Under the pieces are notes generated by a model, which did no database searches, was not told where the DNA came from, and worked only from the letters and a program-made list of their open reading frames with translations. From positions 1 to 64,000 of the forward strand of contig NZ_MWIO01000013.1 in NCBI RefSeq assembly GCF_004799035.1: DNA of 64,000 bases. Direction: 5' to 3'. Position numbers and translations under genes: made by a program. This DNA is from Rhodanobacter lindaniclasticus (GTDB lineage: Bacteria > Pseudomonadota > Gammaproteobacteria > Xanthomonadales > Rhodanobacteraceae). Shown here one piece after another: positions 47,050 through 57,475 of the stretch; within the stretch, counting starts at the first letter, position 1, and every line of letters begins with the position of its first letter.

Positions 47050-48294
47050 TCAGCGCAGCAGGCGGCGCACCTTGAGCAGGGCGGCGACGAAGCTGTCGAT
47101 CTCCTCGCGCGTGTTGTAGAACGCCAGTGACGCGCGCAACGTGGCGGGAACGCCGAAGAACTGCATCAGCGGATGGGCGCAGTGGTGGCCGGAGCGCACG
47201 GCGACGCCTTCGAGGTCGAGCAGAGTCGCCAGATCGGTGGCCTGCGCGCCTTCCAGCAGGAACGAGATCACCGGTTCCTTCTCGGCCGCCTCGCCGATGA
47301 TGCGCAGGCCGGGAATCTCGCGCAGGCGTTCGGTGGCGTAATGCAGCAGCTGCTGTTCCCACGCCTCGATCGCGGTGAAGCCGACCGACTCGTAGTAGTC
47401 GATCGCTGCCGCCAGGCCGACGAAGCCGGCGATGTTCGGCGTGCCGGCCTCGAACTTGTGCGGTGGCGCGGCGAAGGTGGTGCCGGAGAACTTCACCTCG
47501 CGGATCATCTCGCCGCCGCCGAAGAACGGCGGCATCGCCTCCAGGTGTTCGCGCTTCGCCCACAGTGCGCCGGTGCCGGTGGGGCCGAGCATCTTGTGCC
47601 CGGTCAGCGCGTAGAAATCGCAGCCCAGCGCCTGCACGTCGACGCGCCTGTGCGGCACCGCCTGCGAGCCGTCGACCAGCAGCGGGATGCCGCGCTTGCG
47701 ACATTCGCGCGCGATCTCGCGCACCGGGTTCACCGTGCCCAGCACGTTGGAAACGTGAGTGACGCAGGCCAGCTTCACCTCCGGCGTCAGCAGCTCGACG
47801 TACTTCTCCACGATCAGTTCGCCACGCTCGTCGATCGGCGCGGCCTTCACCGTGGCGCCGCTGCGCGCGGCCACCAGCTGCCACGGCACGATGTTGGCGT
47901 GGTGCTCCATCACCGTGGTCAGGATGCTGTCGCCCGCCTTCAGTTGCGGCAGCACATGGCTGTAGGCGACCAGGTTGGTCGCCTGGGTGGTGCCGGAGGT
48001 GAGGACGACCTCGTCACGCGAGCCGGCATGGATGAACCGAGCCAGCTTGTCGCGCGCGCCTTCGTACGCCGCCGTGGCCTCCTCGCCCAGCTGATGCACC
48101 GCGCGCGACACGTTGGCGTTGTGCTCGCGATAGTGGGTATCCACCGCTGCGATCACCGACTCCGGCTTCTGGCTGGTGTTGGCGCTGTCGAAGTACACCA
48201 GCGGCTTGCCATGCACCGTGCGCGACAGCAACGGGAAGTCCGCACGGATGCGCTGGACGTCGAAGGCGGCGGACGGGCTGGCTTGTGCGTTCAT
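47050..48294 (-). CDS. sufS: cysteine desulfurase SufS
   Basis: A 414-residue class II (SufS-type) PLP enzyme. PLP-binding Lys234 lies in TGHKMLGPTG and catalytic Cys372 in RSGHHCAHPL, in the SufS-specific short loop. It removes sulfur from cysteine as a persulfide, normally passing it to SufE or SufU. Neither gene is present in this cluster, so the acceptor must be elsewhere or SufBCD is fed by another route. ATG 48294 is the family start. It follows sufD by 56 bp. Confidence 0.95.
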   Translation of the reverse strand: MNAQASPSAAFDVQRIRADFPLLSRTVHGKPLVYFDSANTSQKPESVIAAVDTHYREHNANVSRAVHQLGEEATAAYEGARDKLARFIHAGSRDEVVLTSGTTQATNLVAYSHVLPQLKAGDSILTTVMEHHANIVPWQLVAARSGATVKAAPIDERGELIVEKYVELLTPEVKLACVTHVSNVLGTVNPVREIARECRKRGIPLLVDGSQAVPHRRVDVQALGCDFYALTGHKMLGPTGTGALWAKREHLEAMPPFFGGGEMIREVKFSGTTFAAPPHKFEAGTPNIAGFVGLAAAIDYYESVGFTAIEAWEQQLLHYATERLREIPGLRIIGEAAEKEPVISFLLEGAQATDLATLLDLEGVAVRSGHHCAHPLMQFFGVPATLRASLAFYNTREEIDSFVAALLKVRRLLR

Positions 48295-48350
48295 TCGGAG
48301 AATCCGGTGGGAGCTCCCTCCCCTGCTCGCGGGGGGAGGAGACAAAGGTG

Positions 48351-49645
48351 TCAGGTCGGCAACTGCGCGACCAGCAAACCGGACAAGTGCTCGCGCAGCG
48401 CGGCGTTTGGCAGGTCGTCCAGCACCGCGCGGCAGAATGCGGCAGTCAGCAGCGCGCGCGCCTCGGCCAGCGGGATGCCGCGCGAACGCAGGTAGAACAG
48501 CGAGCGTTCGTCGAGCTGGCCGACCGTGGCTCCGTGCGCGGCCTGCACTTCGTCGGCGTAGATCTCGAGCTCGGGCTTGGTGTCGATCTCGGCGCTCGGC
48601 GACAGCAGCAGGTTCTTGTTGCTGAGGTTGGCATCGCTGCCGTCGGCACCGGGCGCCACCACGATGGCGCCGCGGAACACGCCGCGCGCACGGTCGTTGG
48701 CGACGCCGCGCCAGTGCGAGGTGGATGTGGTGTTCAACGCCTGGTGGCGAATCGCCAGCTGGGTGTCGATGTGCTGACGCCCGTGCGGCATGAACACCCC
48801 GCGGGTATGCAACTGCGCGTCGTCGCCGATCAGCTCGGCGCGCAGGTCATGGCGCACCAGCGCGCCGCCGAGCTCCAGCACATGCAGGGTGGCCTGCGCG
48901 CGCGCGTGCAGGTGCAGGCTGCTGCGTCGAATCAGGTTGGTACCGATCGCGGCATCCTGCAGCACCACGTGATGCAGTTGCGCGCCGTCGCGCAACTCGA
49001 TGTCGCTGACCAGGGTGGCCAACTGGGCGGCGTCGCCACGGCTGGCATAGTGTTCGACCAGGGACAGCTCGGCGCCCTCGCCCAGCTCGATCACGTTGCG
49101 CGCATGCCAGGCCAGCTCCGCCTCCGCGCCAGCAAACACCAGTTGGACCGGCTGCTCGATTCTTGCGTGGGCGGCTACCCGCAGCACCACCCCATCACTG
49201 GCAATGGCGGCATTGACCTGCGCGAATGCGTCGCCAGCGTCGCGGTAATGCCGCGACAACGCGAAGCGCAGCGGCTCGGCGTCGCCCTGCAAGGCCAGCG
49301 ACAACGGCTGCAGCGAAAGCCCGTCCGGCAATGCATCCAGCGTCGACAGGTCGGCACGGAACGCGCCATTGACGAAGACCAGCCGCACGCCAGCCACGCC
49401 GGGCAGCGCCAGTGCGGACGCATCCACCGCGCGTGTTTGTGCGTCGGCGTCGCCATTGGCAAAACTGCGCTGGCCGAGGCCGCGCAGCGCGGTGTATTTC
49501 CACGCCTCCACCTTGGTATCCGGCAGACCGGCGGCGGCAAACGCCGCGCGATTTTCCTGCCGCGCCGTGTCCAGCCAGGCGATGCCGCTGGGCGGCAGCG
49601 GAGCGTCCAGCAACGAGGCGACCAACGGCAGCGGTGCCGGCTGGT

Positions 49646-49649
<4 letters not shown>
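48351..49649 (-). CDS. sufD: Fe-S assembly scaffold protein SufD
   Basis: A 432-residue SufD with the right-handed beta-helix scaffold: RIEQPVQLVF, DIELRDGAQLHHVVLQD, SHWRGVANDRARGVFRGAIVV and NLLLSPSAEIDTKPELEIYADEVQAAHG, the last carrying the conserved cluster-binding histidine region. With SufB and the SufC ATPase it builds and transfers Fe-S clusters. Start overlaps the sufC stop by 4 bp. Confidence 0.95.
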
Positions 49650-50425
<776 letters not shown>

Positions 50426-50446
50426 GGTTTCGACTCGACACAAATT

Positions 50447-50513
50447 GTAGGAGCGCACCCTGTGCGCGATTGGGTTGCCGGGGAGTTCGATCGCGCACAA
50501 GGTGCGCTCCTAC
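50447..50513. repeat. REP-type inverted repeat in the sufB-sufC spacer
   Basis: Arms of 24 bp (50447-50470 and 50490-50513) open with GTAGGAGCGCACC and are reverse complements but for one base. They fill the spacer between sufB and sufC. Such intergenic palindromes are typical REP/BIME elements dispersed by RAYT transposases; in an operon they can protect the upstream mRNA and cause differential expression. Confidence 0.88.
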
Positions 50514-50516
50514 CCG

Positions 50517-51988
<1,472 letters not shown>

Positions 51989-51992
<4 letters not shown>

Positions 51993-52447
51993 TCGGTGAT
52001 GGCCTCGCCGGTTTTCACGGTGACGGCGATTTTTCGTTTCGCGGGCGGCGGCTTGAGCATGTCCTCCAGGCTGACCGCACGCAGGGCCTGGTCCAGCACG
52101 CTGTTGATTCGCTGCCAGCTGCCACGCACGCCGCACTGCGCTTCGCGCTCGCACTGGCCTTCGCCGATACCGCACTCGGTCATGCCGATCGGACCTTCCA
52201 GCGCCTCGACGATTTCCGCCAGCGATATCTCGGTGGCCGGGCGGGCCAGCCGGTAGCCACCGTTGACGCCGCGAAAGGATTCGACCAGCTCGGCATGGCC
52301 CAGCGCCTTGAGCAGCTTGCTGACCGTGGGCAGTTCGAGCCGCGTCTCGTCGGCGATCTGCGCGGTACTCAGCACGTCCGCCGGGTGCGCGGCGATGCAG
52401 GTCATCACCACGGTGGCGTAATCGGTGAGGCGGCTGACGCGAAGCAT
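51989..52447 (-). CDS. Rrf2 family [Fe-S] regulator of the SUF operon (SufR/IscR-like)
   Basis: The 152-residue Rrf2 protein has an N-terminal winged helix (about 1-75, [17 protein letters not shown]) and three Cys at 92, 99 and 105 ([14 protein letters not shown]), the cluster-binding set. Holo protein usually represses the operon when Fe-S clusters are sufficient, and the apo form derepresses. It overlaps sufB by 4 bp (ATGA) and a palindrome overlaps its promoter -10, supporting autoregulation. ATG 52447 is the family start. Confidence 0.9.
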
Positions 52448-52478
52448 GGCGAGCGGATTCGGCCGGGCTTGAATCGGG

Positions 52479-52513
52479 ACCAAAATGGTACTGATTAAGC
52501 CTGCGTTGGTCAA
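52479..52513 (-). promoter_or_regulatory. promoter and palindromic operator of the SUF operon
   Basis: On the minus strand: -35 TTGACC (52513-52508), a 17-bp spacer, -10 TACCAT (52490-52485). The -10 lies within an 11-bp perfect palindrome ACCATTTTGGT (52479-52489), a likely repressor site for the Rrf2 regulator. Confidence 0.6.
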
Positions 52514-52572
52514 TGTGACCGCGCACCCGGGCTGTCTCGCCATGCCCCGGAGGCCTCGCTAAGCTGGCGGCC

Positions 52573-53580
52573 ATGACTTCGCACGATCGCGCCGCCGCCC
52601 GCCTCGCCTGGGCCCGCCAAACCCTGAACGACCCCACGCTGACGCTGGACAGCGCCTCCGCCGATGCCAGCTTTCGCAGCTACTGGCGTACCGGGCACGG
52701 CGGGCAAAGCTGGATCGTGATGGATTCGCCGCCCGAGCGCGAAGACCCGCGCCCGTGGCTGGCCATCGGCGAGCGCCTGGCTGCCGCCGGGTTGCACGTG
52801 CCGAAGGTGCAGGCGCGCGACCTCGACCAGGGCTTCCTGCTGATCGAGGACCTGGGCTCGCGGCTGTACCTCGATGTGCTGGACGACACCAGCGCCGTCC
52901 GGCTCTATGGCGACGCGATGGACGCCCTGCTGGCGATGCAGACGCGGGTGGCCGCCGATGACCTGCCGCCGTTCGACCACCAGGTGCTGGTCAGCGGACT
53001 GGAGGTGATGCCCGAATGGTTCCTGCAGCGCCACCTCGGCCACACGCCGGACTGCGGGGAATGGGACGTGCTGGAAGCGGCGTTCGACCTGATCGTGCGC
53101 AACGCGCTGGCACAGCCGCGCTGTTTCGTGCACCGCGACTTCCACAGCCGCAACCTGCTGCTGACCGAGGCGAACAACCCGGGCATCGTCGATTTCCAGG
53201 GCGCGCTGCACGGCCCGGTCACCTATGACCTCGCCTCGCTGCTGCGCGATGCCTACATCGCGTGGCCGGTTGCGCGCGTGGAGGCCTGGGTGGAGTCGTA
53301 CCGCCAGCGGCTGCTGCGCGCGGGCGTGATCGACGCGGCAGTGGACGCCACGCGTTTCCTGCGCTGGTTCGACCTCACCGGCTTGCATCGCCACGTGCGC
53401 GTGCTGGGCCAGTTCTATCGGCTGTGGTATCGCGACGGCAAACCCGGCTATCTCAAGGACGTGCCGCAGGTGTACCGCTACGTGATCGAGGTGGCGCGCC
53501 GCTATCCCGAGCTGGCCGATTTTGCCGACCTGCTGGAGCGCCACGCGCAGGGCCGCGACCTGACCCGGGTGGCCGCATGA
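52573..53580 (+). CDS. amgK: N-acetylmuramate/N-acetylglucosamine kinase AmgK
   Basis: A 335-residue APH-fold kinase: [10 protein letters not shown] (187-196) and metal-binding Asp207 in GIVDFQGAL. The position directly before murU identifies it as AmgK, which makes MurNAc (or GlcNAc) alpha-1-phosphate in the peptidoglycan recycling route that bypasses de novo MurA. ATG 52573 gives the family start. It is divergent from the SUF operon; the stop overlaps the murU start (ATGA). Confidence 0.92.
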   Translation: MTSHDRAAARLAWARQTLNDPTLTLDSASADASFRSYWRTGHGGQSWIVMDSPPEREDPRPWLAIGERLAAAGLHVPKVQARDLDQGFLLIEDLGSRLYLDVLDDTSAVRLYGDAMDALLAMQTRVAADDLPPFDHQVLVSGLEVMPEWFLQRHLGHTPDCGEWDVLEAAFDLIVRNALAQPRCFVHRDFHSRNLLLTEANNPGIVDFQGALHGPVTYDLASLLRDAYIAWPVARVEAWVESYRQRLLRAGVIDAAVDATRFLRWFDLTGLHRHVRVLGQFYRLWYRDGKPGYLKDVPQVYRYVIEVARRYPELADFADLLERHAQGRDLTRVAA

Positions 53581-54326
53581 GGCACGCACTGATCTTCGCC
53601 GCCGGTCGCGGCGAGCGCATGCGCCCGCTGACCGACCGCACGCCCAAGCCGCTGCTTTGCGTGGGTGGCAAGCCGCTGATCGTCTGGCACCTGGAGCGCC
53701 TCGCCGCGGCCGACGTGCATTACGTGGTGATCAACACCTCGCACCTGGCCGAGCAGTTTCCGGCGACACTGGGCGACGGCTCGCGCTGGGGCCTGCGCAT
53801 CCGCTACGCCTACGAAGGCCCGACGCCGCTGGAAACCGGCGGCGGCATGTTGAACGCGCTGCCGCTGCTCGGCACCGAGCCGTTCCTCGCCATCAGCGGC
53901 GACGTCTGGTGCGACGCCGATTTCGCCACGTTGCCCGTCCAGCCGGCGGGGCTGGCGCACCTGCTGCTGGTCGACAACCCGCCGCACCACCCCGAAGGCG
54001 ATTTCGCGCTGGACGGGCAAGGCCTGGTGCAGGCGAGCGGCGAGCCGCGGCTCACCTTCAGCGGCATCGGCGTGTTCCGCCGGGAGCTGCTGGACGGCTG
54101 GCGGGAACTTGCCGGCACGGTCGCCGACGAAGGCGCTGCGCCCACCTTCAAGCTGCGCCAGTTGCTGATGGGCGCGATGGATCGGCAAGCCGTCAGTGGC
54201 ACCCGTCACCACGGCGTGTGGACGGACGTGGGTACGCCCGGGCGCCTCGCACAGCTCGACGCCGAACGCGGCGGTGCAGCGATGCCACATCGCGATCAGC
54301 GCGACGCGGGTTTCGCCGAGAACTGA
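53577..54326 (+). CDS. murU: N-acetylmuramate alpha-1-phosphate uridylyltransferase MurU
   Basis: The 249-residue nucleotidyltransferase has the AAGRGERMRPLTDRTPKPLL signature (8-27), GGGMLNAL, and VWTDVGTPGRLAQLD at the end. MurU turns MurNAc-alpha-1-phosphate into UDP-MurNAc, so with AmgK it completes a MurA-independent salvage path known to confer intrinsic fosfomycin tolerance in pseudomonads. Its start overlaps amgK by 4 bp. Its last 31 bp overlap the 3' end of the convergent motB. Confidence 0.93.
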   Translation: MRHALIFAAGRGERMRPLTDRTPKPLLCVGGKPLIVWHLERLAAADVHYVVINTSHLAEQFPATLGDGSRWGLRIRYAYEGPTPLETGGGMLNALPLLGTEPFLAISGDVWCDADFATLPVQPAGLAHLLLVDNPPHHPEGDFALDGQGLVQASGEPRLTFSGIGVFRRELLDGWRELAGTVADEGAAPTFKLRQLLMGAMDRQAVSGTRHHGVWTDVGTPGRLAQLDAERGGAAMPHRDQRDAGFAEN

Positions 54327-55363
54327 GTCGCGCCCGCCCCCATCGCCGCCGCGCTGTCGGGGTGGACGATCGCCGGCGGCACCGGCAGGCGCTTCGGCGC
54401 GGGCGTCGTGGCGACGAGCGGAGCGGCCGGTGCCGCCGGGGTTGGCGCCGGTATCGCCGATGGCTGCGTCGCGCCGCCATCGGCCACTTCCATCGAACGC
54501 GCCGCCTTAGCGGCCTGATCGGTCATCACGATGATGCTGATGCGGCGGTTGACCGGATCGGCGGGGTTCTGCTTGTCGAACGGCACCGATGCGGCCAGGC
54601 CAACCACGCGCGAGATCTTGTCCGCCTCCAGCCCGCCGGCGATCAGCGCGCGGCGTGCGGCGTTGCCGCGATCGGCGGACAGTTCCCAGTTGCCGTAGTC
54701 GTGCTGGCTGTTGTACGGCGCATCGTCGGTATGGCCGGAGATGCTGATCTGGTTTGGCACGTCGTCGATCGAGCGGCCCAGTTCGTGCAGGATCTGCACC
54801 GTGTATGGCTTGAGCCGCGCGCTGCCGGTGTCGAACATCGGCCGGTTGAGCTTGTCGACGATCTGGATGCGCAGGCCTTCGGAGGTAATGTCCAGCAGCA
54901 GCTGATCCTTGAACGGCGCCAGCGCCTGGCTGCTCTGGATCGAGGCACTCAGCTGCTTCATCAGTTCCTCCAGGCGCGCCTTGTCGGTCTGGCGCGCCAG
55001 CTTGATCGCGTCCTCGACGTTGTGCTCGACCTGCGGCGCGCCGCGCTTTTCCGCACCCGGGCCGCGCGGCAGGTCCATCGTCCCGCCCAGCTTGATCATG
55101 CTGTCGCTGGCGCCGCCCGGGCCGGCCCGGCCCGGTGGCGCGATCGTGGCGGTGCCCGGAGTCATACTCGGGTTCTTGAAGTACTCCGAGATCGCCGCCT
55201 TCTGTTCGCGGGTGCCCACGCCGATCAGCCACATCACCAGGAAGAACGCCATCATCGCGGTGACGAAATCGGCGTACGCGACTTTCCACGCACCGCCATG
55301 ATGGCCGTGCTTCCGGCGCTGCACGCGACGGATGATGATCGGCTGGTCGAACTCCTCGCTCAC
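54296..55363 (-). CDS. motB: flagellar motor stator protein MotB
   Basis: The 355-residue protein has a single membrane span with the proton-binding Asp32 (YADFVTAMMAFFLVMWLIG), a plug region, and an OmpA-like peptidoglycan-binding domain (about 190-310; ISISGHTDDAPY). MotB anchors the stator to the wall. The start is GTG 55363, overlapping motA by 4 bp. The C-terminus is an Ala/Pro/Thr-rich tail. No other flagellar genes are in the window. Confidence 0.95.
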   Translation of the reverse strand: MSEEFDQPIIIRRVQRRKHGHHGGAWKVAYADFVTAMMAFFLVMWLIGVGTREQKAAISEYFKNPSMTPGTATIAPPGRAGPGGASDSMIKLGGTMDLPRGPGAEKRGAPQVEHNVEDAIKLARQTDKARLEELMKQLSASIQSSQALAPFKDQLLLDITSEGLRIQIVDKLNRPMFDTGSARLKPYTVQILHELGRSIDDVPNQISISGHTDDAPYNSQHDYGNWELSADRGNAARRALIAGGLEADKISRVVGLAASVPFDKQNPADPVNRRISIIVMTDQAAKAARSMEVADGGATQPSAIPAPTPAAPAAPLVATTPAPKRLPVPPAIVHPDSAAAMGAGATQFSAKPASR

Positions 55364-56229
55364 GCGCCGGCTCCGGCGCGCGCGCCCTTGAGGTGGCCCT
55401 CCAGCTCCATGAAGCTGGGCCGCGCCTGCCCGGCCAGCGACTTGCGCGCGAACTCCACCGACACCATCGGGTTGTAGCCGCGCAGGTTCGCCATCAGCGC
55501 CACTTTCACGCACTCGAAGGCCTTGCCGTCCTCCTGCGCGCGGTTTTCCATCGCCGAGGCCAGCGGCCCGGCGAAGCCGTAGCACAGCAGGATGCCGAGA
55601 AAGGTGCCGACCAGCGCGCCGGCAATGTGTTCGCCGATGCGCGAGGTATCTCCGCTGAGCTGCGACATCGTGGTGACGATGCCGAGCACCGCCGCCACGA
55701 TGCCGAAGCCGGGCAACGCGTCGGCGGATTTCATCAGGGCCATCGCCGGCGCCTCGGCTTCCTGGTGATGGACCTCCAGCTCCACCTCCAGCAGTTGTTC
55801 CAACTCGTGCGGGTTCATGCTGCCGCCCACGATCAGGCGCAGGCAGTCGGTGATGAACTCGATCAGGTGGTGCTCGGCGAGCAGGCGCGGATAGGCCGAG
55901 AACACGCTGCTGGAAGCCGGCTCCTCGATGTGCGATTCGAGGCTGAGCAGCCCGTTCTTGCGCATCAGGCTGAAGACGTCGTACAGCAGCGAAAGCAGGT
56001 CGAGATAATCCTGGCGGCGGTATTTCGGGCCTTTCAGCAGGCCCGCGATGTCGCGGAAGGTGGCCTTGACGATCTTGGTCGGATTGGCGGTCAGGAAGGA
56101 CCCCGCGGCACCGCCGCCGATGATCAGCAGCTCATAAGGTTGCCACAGCGCCAGCAGCTGTCCGTGAGACAGCAGATAGCCGCCCACGACGCTGACGAGC
56201 ACAACCAGGGTTCCGACCAGGACAAGCAT
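55360..56229 (-). CDS. motA: flagellar motor stator protein MotA
   Basis: The 289-residue protein has four membrane segments and the cytoplasmic loop (about 65-165) with charged residues for rotor contact; GIVAAVLGIVTTMSQL and VGTFLGILLCYGFAGP are the channel helices. With MotB it forms the proton-driven stator. It begins the motA-motB pair; a hairpin terminator lies upstream, closing the secDF transcript. Confidence 0.95.
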   Translation of the reverse strand: MLVLVGTLVVLVSVVGGYLLSHGQLLALWQPYELLIIGGGAAGSFLTANPTKIVKATFRDIAGLLKGPKYRRQDYLDLLSLLYDVFSLMRKNGLLSLESHIEEPASSSVFSAYPRLLAEHHLIEFITDCLRLIVGGSMNPHELEQLLEVELEVHHQEAEAPAMALMKSADALPGFGIVAAVLGIVTTMSQLSGDTSRIGEHIAGALVGTFLGILLCYGFAGPLASAMENRAQEDGKAFECVKVALMANLRGYNPMVSVEFARKSLAGQARPSFMELEGHLKGARAGAGA

Positions 56230-56337
56230 GCAGGTTCCAGCGCGCGGTTCGACAACGAGTTATCGGCCAGCCGCAGGAAAGATGTAGCCCGGATTTGCCG
56301 CATGGCCGCATGCTCCGCCAACGGCAGGAGTGCCGGA

Positions 56338-56374
56338 CAAGCGAAAGGCCCGGCATGGCCGGGCCTTTCGCTTG
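56338..56374 (-). terminator. hairpin terminator of the secDF transcript
   Basis: A perfect 17-bp stem (56338-56354 with 56358-56374) with core AAAGGCCCGGC, and a 3-nt loop ATG, 22 bp beyond the secF stop. There is no long T-run after the stem on either side. Confidence 0.8.
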
Positions 56375-56395
56375 ACTCGTGCCACGCGCGATTGC

Positions 56396-57358
56396 TCAGG
56401 GACGGCGCGCCAGCTCCGGGTTGTCGCGGGTGACCGGCATCAGGTCCTTCTTCGACACGCCCAGCCACAGCAGGATCGGGCTGGCCACGAAGATCGAGGA
56501 CAGCGTGCCGACCACGATGCCGATCAGCATGGTGATGGCGAAGCCGTGCACGGCCGGGCCGCCCAGCAGCCACATCGCGCCCATGGTGATGCCGGTGAAC
56601 AGCGAGGTGATGATGGTTCGCGACAGGGTGTTGTTGATCGATCGGTTGAGGATCTCCTCCGGCTCGGCCTTGCGCGCGAGGCGGAACAGCTCGCGGATGC
56701 GGTCGAACACCACCACCTTGTCGTTGATCGAGTAGCCGATCACGGCCAGCACCGAGGCCAGCACGGTCATGTCGAACTCGCGCTGCACCAGCGCGATGAC
56801 GCCCAGGGTGACCAGCGTGTCATGGATCTCGGTGGCCACGGCGGCGATCGCGAAGCGGCGCTCGAAGCGGATCCACAGGTAGGCCATGATGCCCAGGATG
56901 ACCAGCAAGGCTGCCCAGGTGCCGTCCGATTTCAGCTCCGCGCCGACCTGCGCGCTGACGAAGTCGCGGCTCTTCAGCTTGGCGTCCGGACGCGCCGCGT
57001 GGAGCTTCGCCATCACGTCGGCGGAAACGCGATCGAGGTTGACCGTGCCGTTGGCCTGGATTGCCTCCGGGTCATCCTTGGCCTGGAACCGGATCGACAC
57101 CTCGCGGGTGCCGCCCAGGCTCTGCACCACGGCGCCTTCGAAGCCGCCCTTGGCCAGCGCGCCGCGCACGTCGGCGATCTCCACCGGCTGCTCGTAGTTG
57201 ACCAGCATCGACACGCCGCCGGTGAAATCCAGCCCGTAGTTGAGCCCGCGGGTGGCGATCAGCGCGATCGAGCCGATCATCAGCAGGATCGCCAGGCCGA
57301 CCGTGTACTTGCGCATCCCCAGGAAGTGGATGTTGCTGTCGTGATTGAAGATTTCCAT
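56396..57358 (-). CDS. secF: protein translocase subunit SecF
   Basis: The 320-residue RND-type protein has six membrane helices, a periplasmic P1-like head after helix one, LDFTGGVSMLVNYE near the N-terminus and SINDKVVVFDRIRE, the conserved proton-pathway helix. SecDF uses the proton gradient to pull exported proteins out of SecYEG. It follows secD after a 117-bp spacer holding repeated hairpins. Confidence 0.96.
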   Translation of the reverse strand: MEIFNHDSNIHFLGMRKYTVGLAILLMIGSIALIATRGLNYGLDFTGGVSMLVNYEQPVEIADVRGALAKGGFEGAVVQSLGGTREVSIRFQAKDDPEAIQANGTVNLDRVSADVMAKLHAARPDAKLKSRDFVSAQVGAELKSDGTWAALLVILGIMAYLWIRFERRFAIAAVATEIHDTLVTLGVIALVQREFDMTVLASVLAVIGYSINDKVVVFDRIRELFRLARKAEPEEILNRSINNTLSRTIITSLFTGITMGAMWLLGGPAVHGFAITMLIGIVVGTLSSIFVASPILLWLGVSKKDLMPVTRDNPELARRP

Positions 57359-57380
57359 CGCAATTCTCTGTGTGGACGTT

Positions 57381-57463
57381 CCGTTCCGGTCAGGCGGCCC
57401 TCATGGCCGCACGATCAATTCAGGGAAATCCCGTTCCGGCGAAAGCGGCCGTCCAGGGCCGCA
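57381..57463. repeat. imperfect tandem repeat with two hairpins in the secD-secF spacer
   Basis: CCGTTCCGG followed by a GCGGCC...GGCCGC stem occurs twice with a 50-bp period (57381-57411 and 57431-57463). The spacer thus carries two similar hairpins, absent from most secDF spacers. Confidence 0.65.
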
Positions 57464-57475
57464 TGGTTCGGCCCC

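Noticed and set aside
50426-50500. N-terminal extension of SufC through the REP repeat
   Set aside because: The extension is REP sequence, not conserved in SufC; ATG 50425 starts at the family N-terminus.
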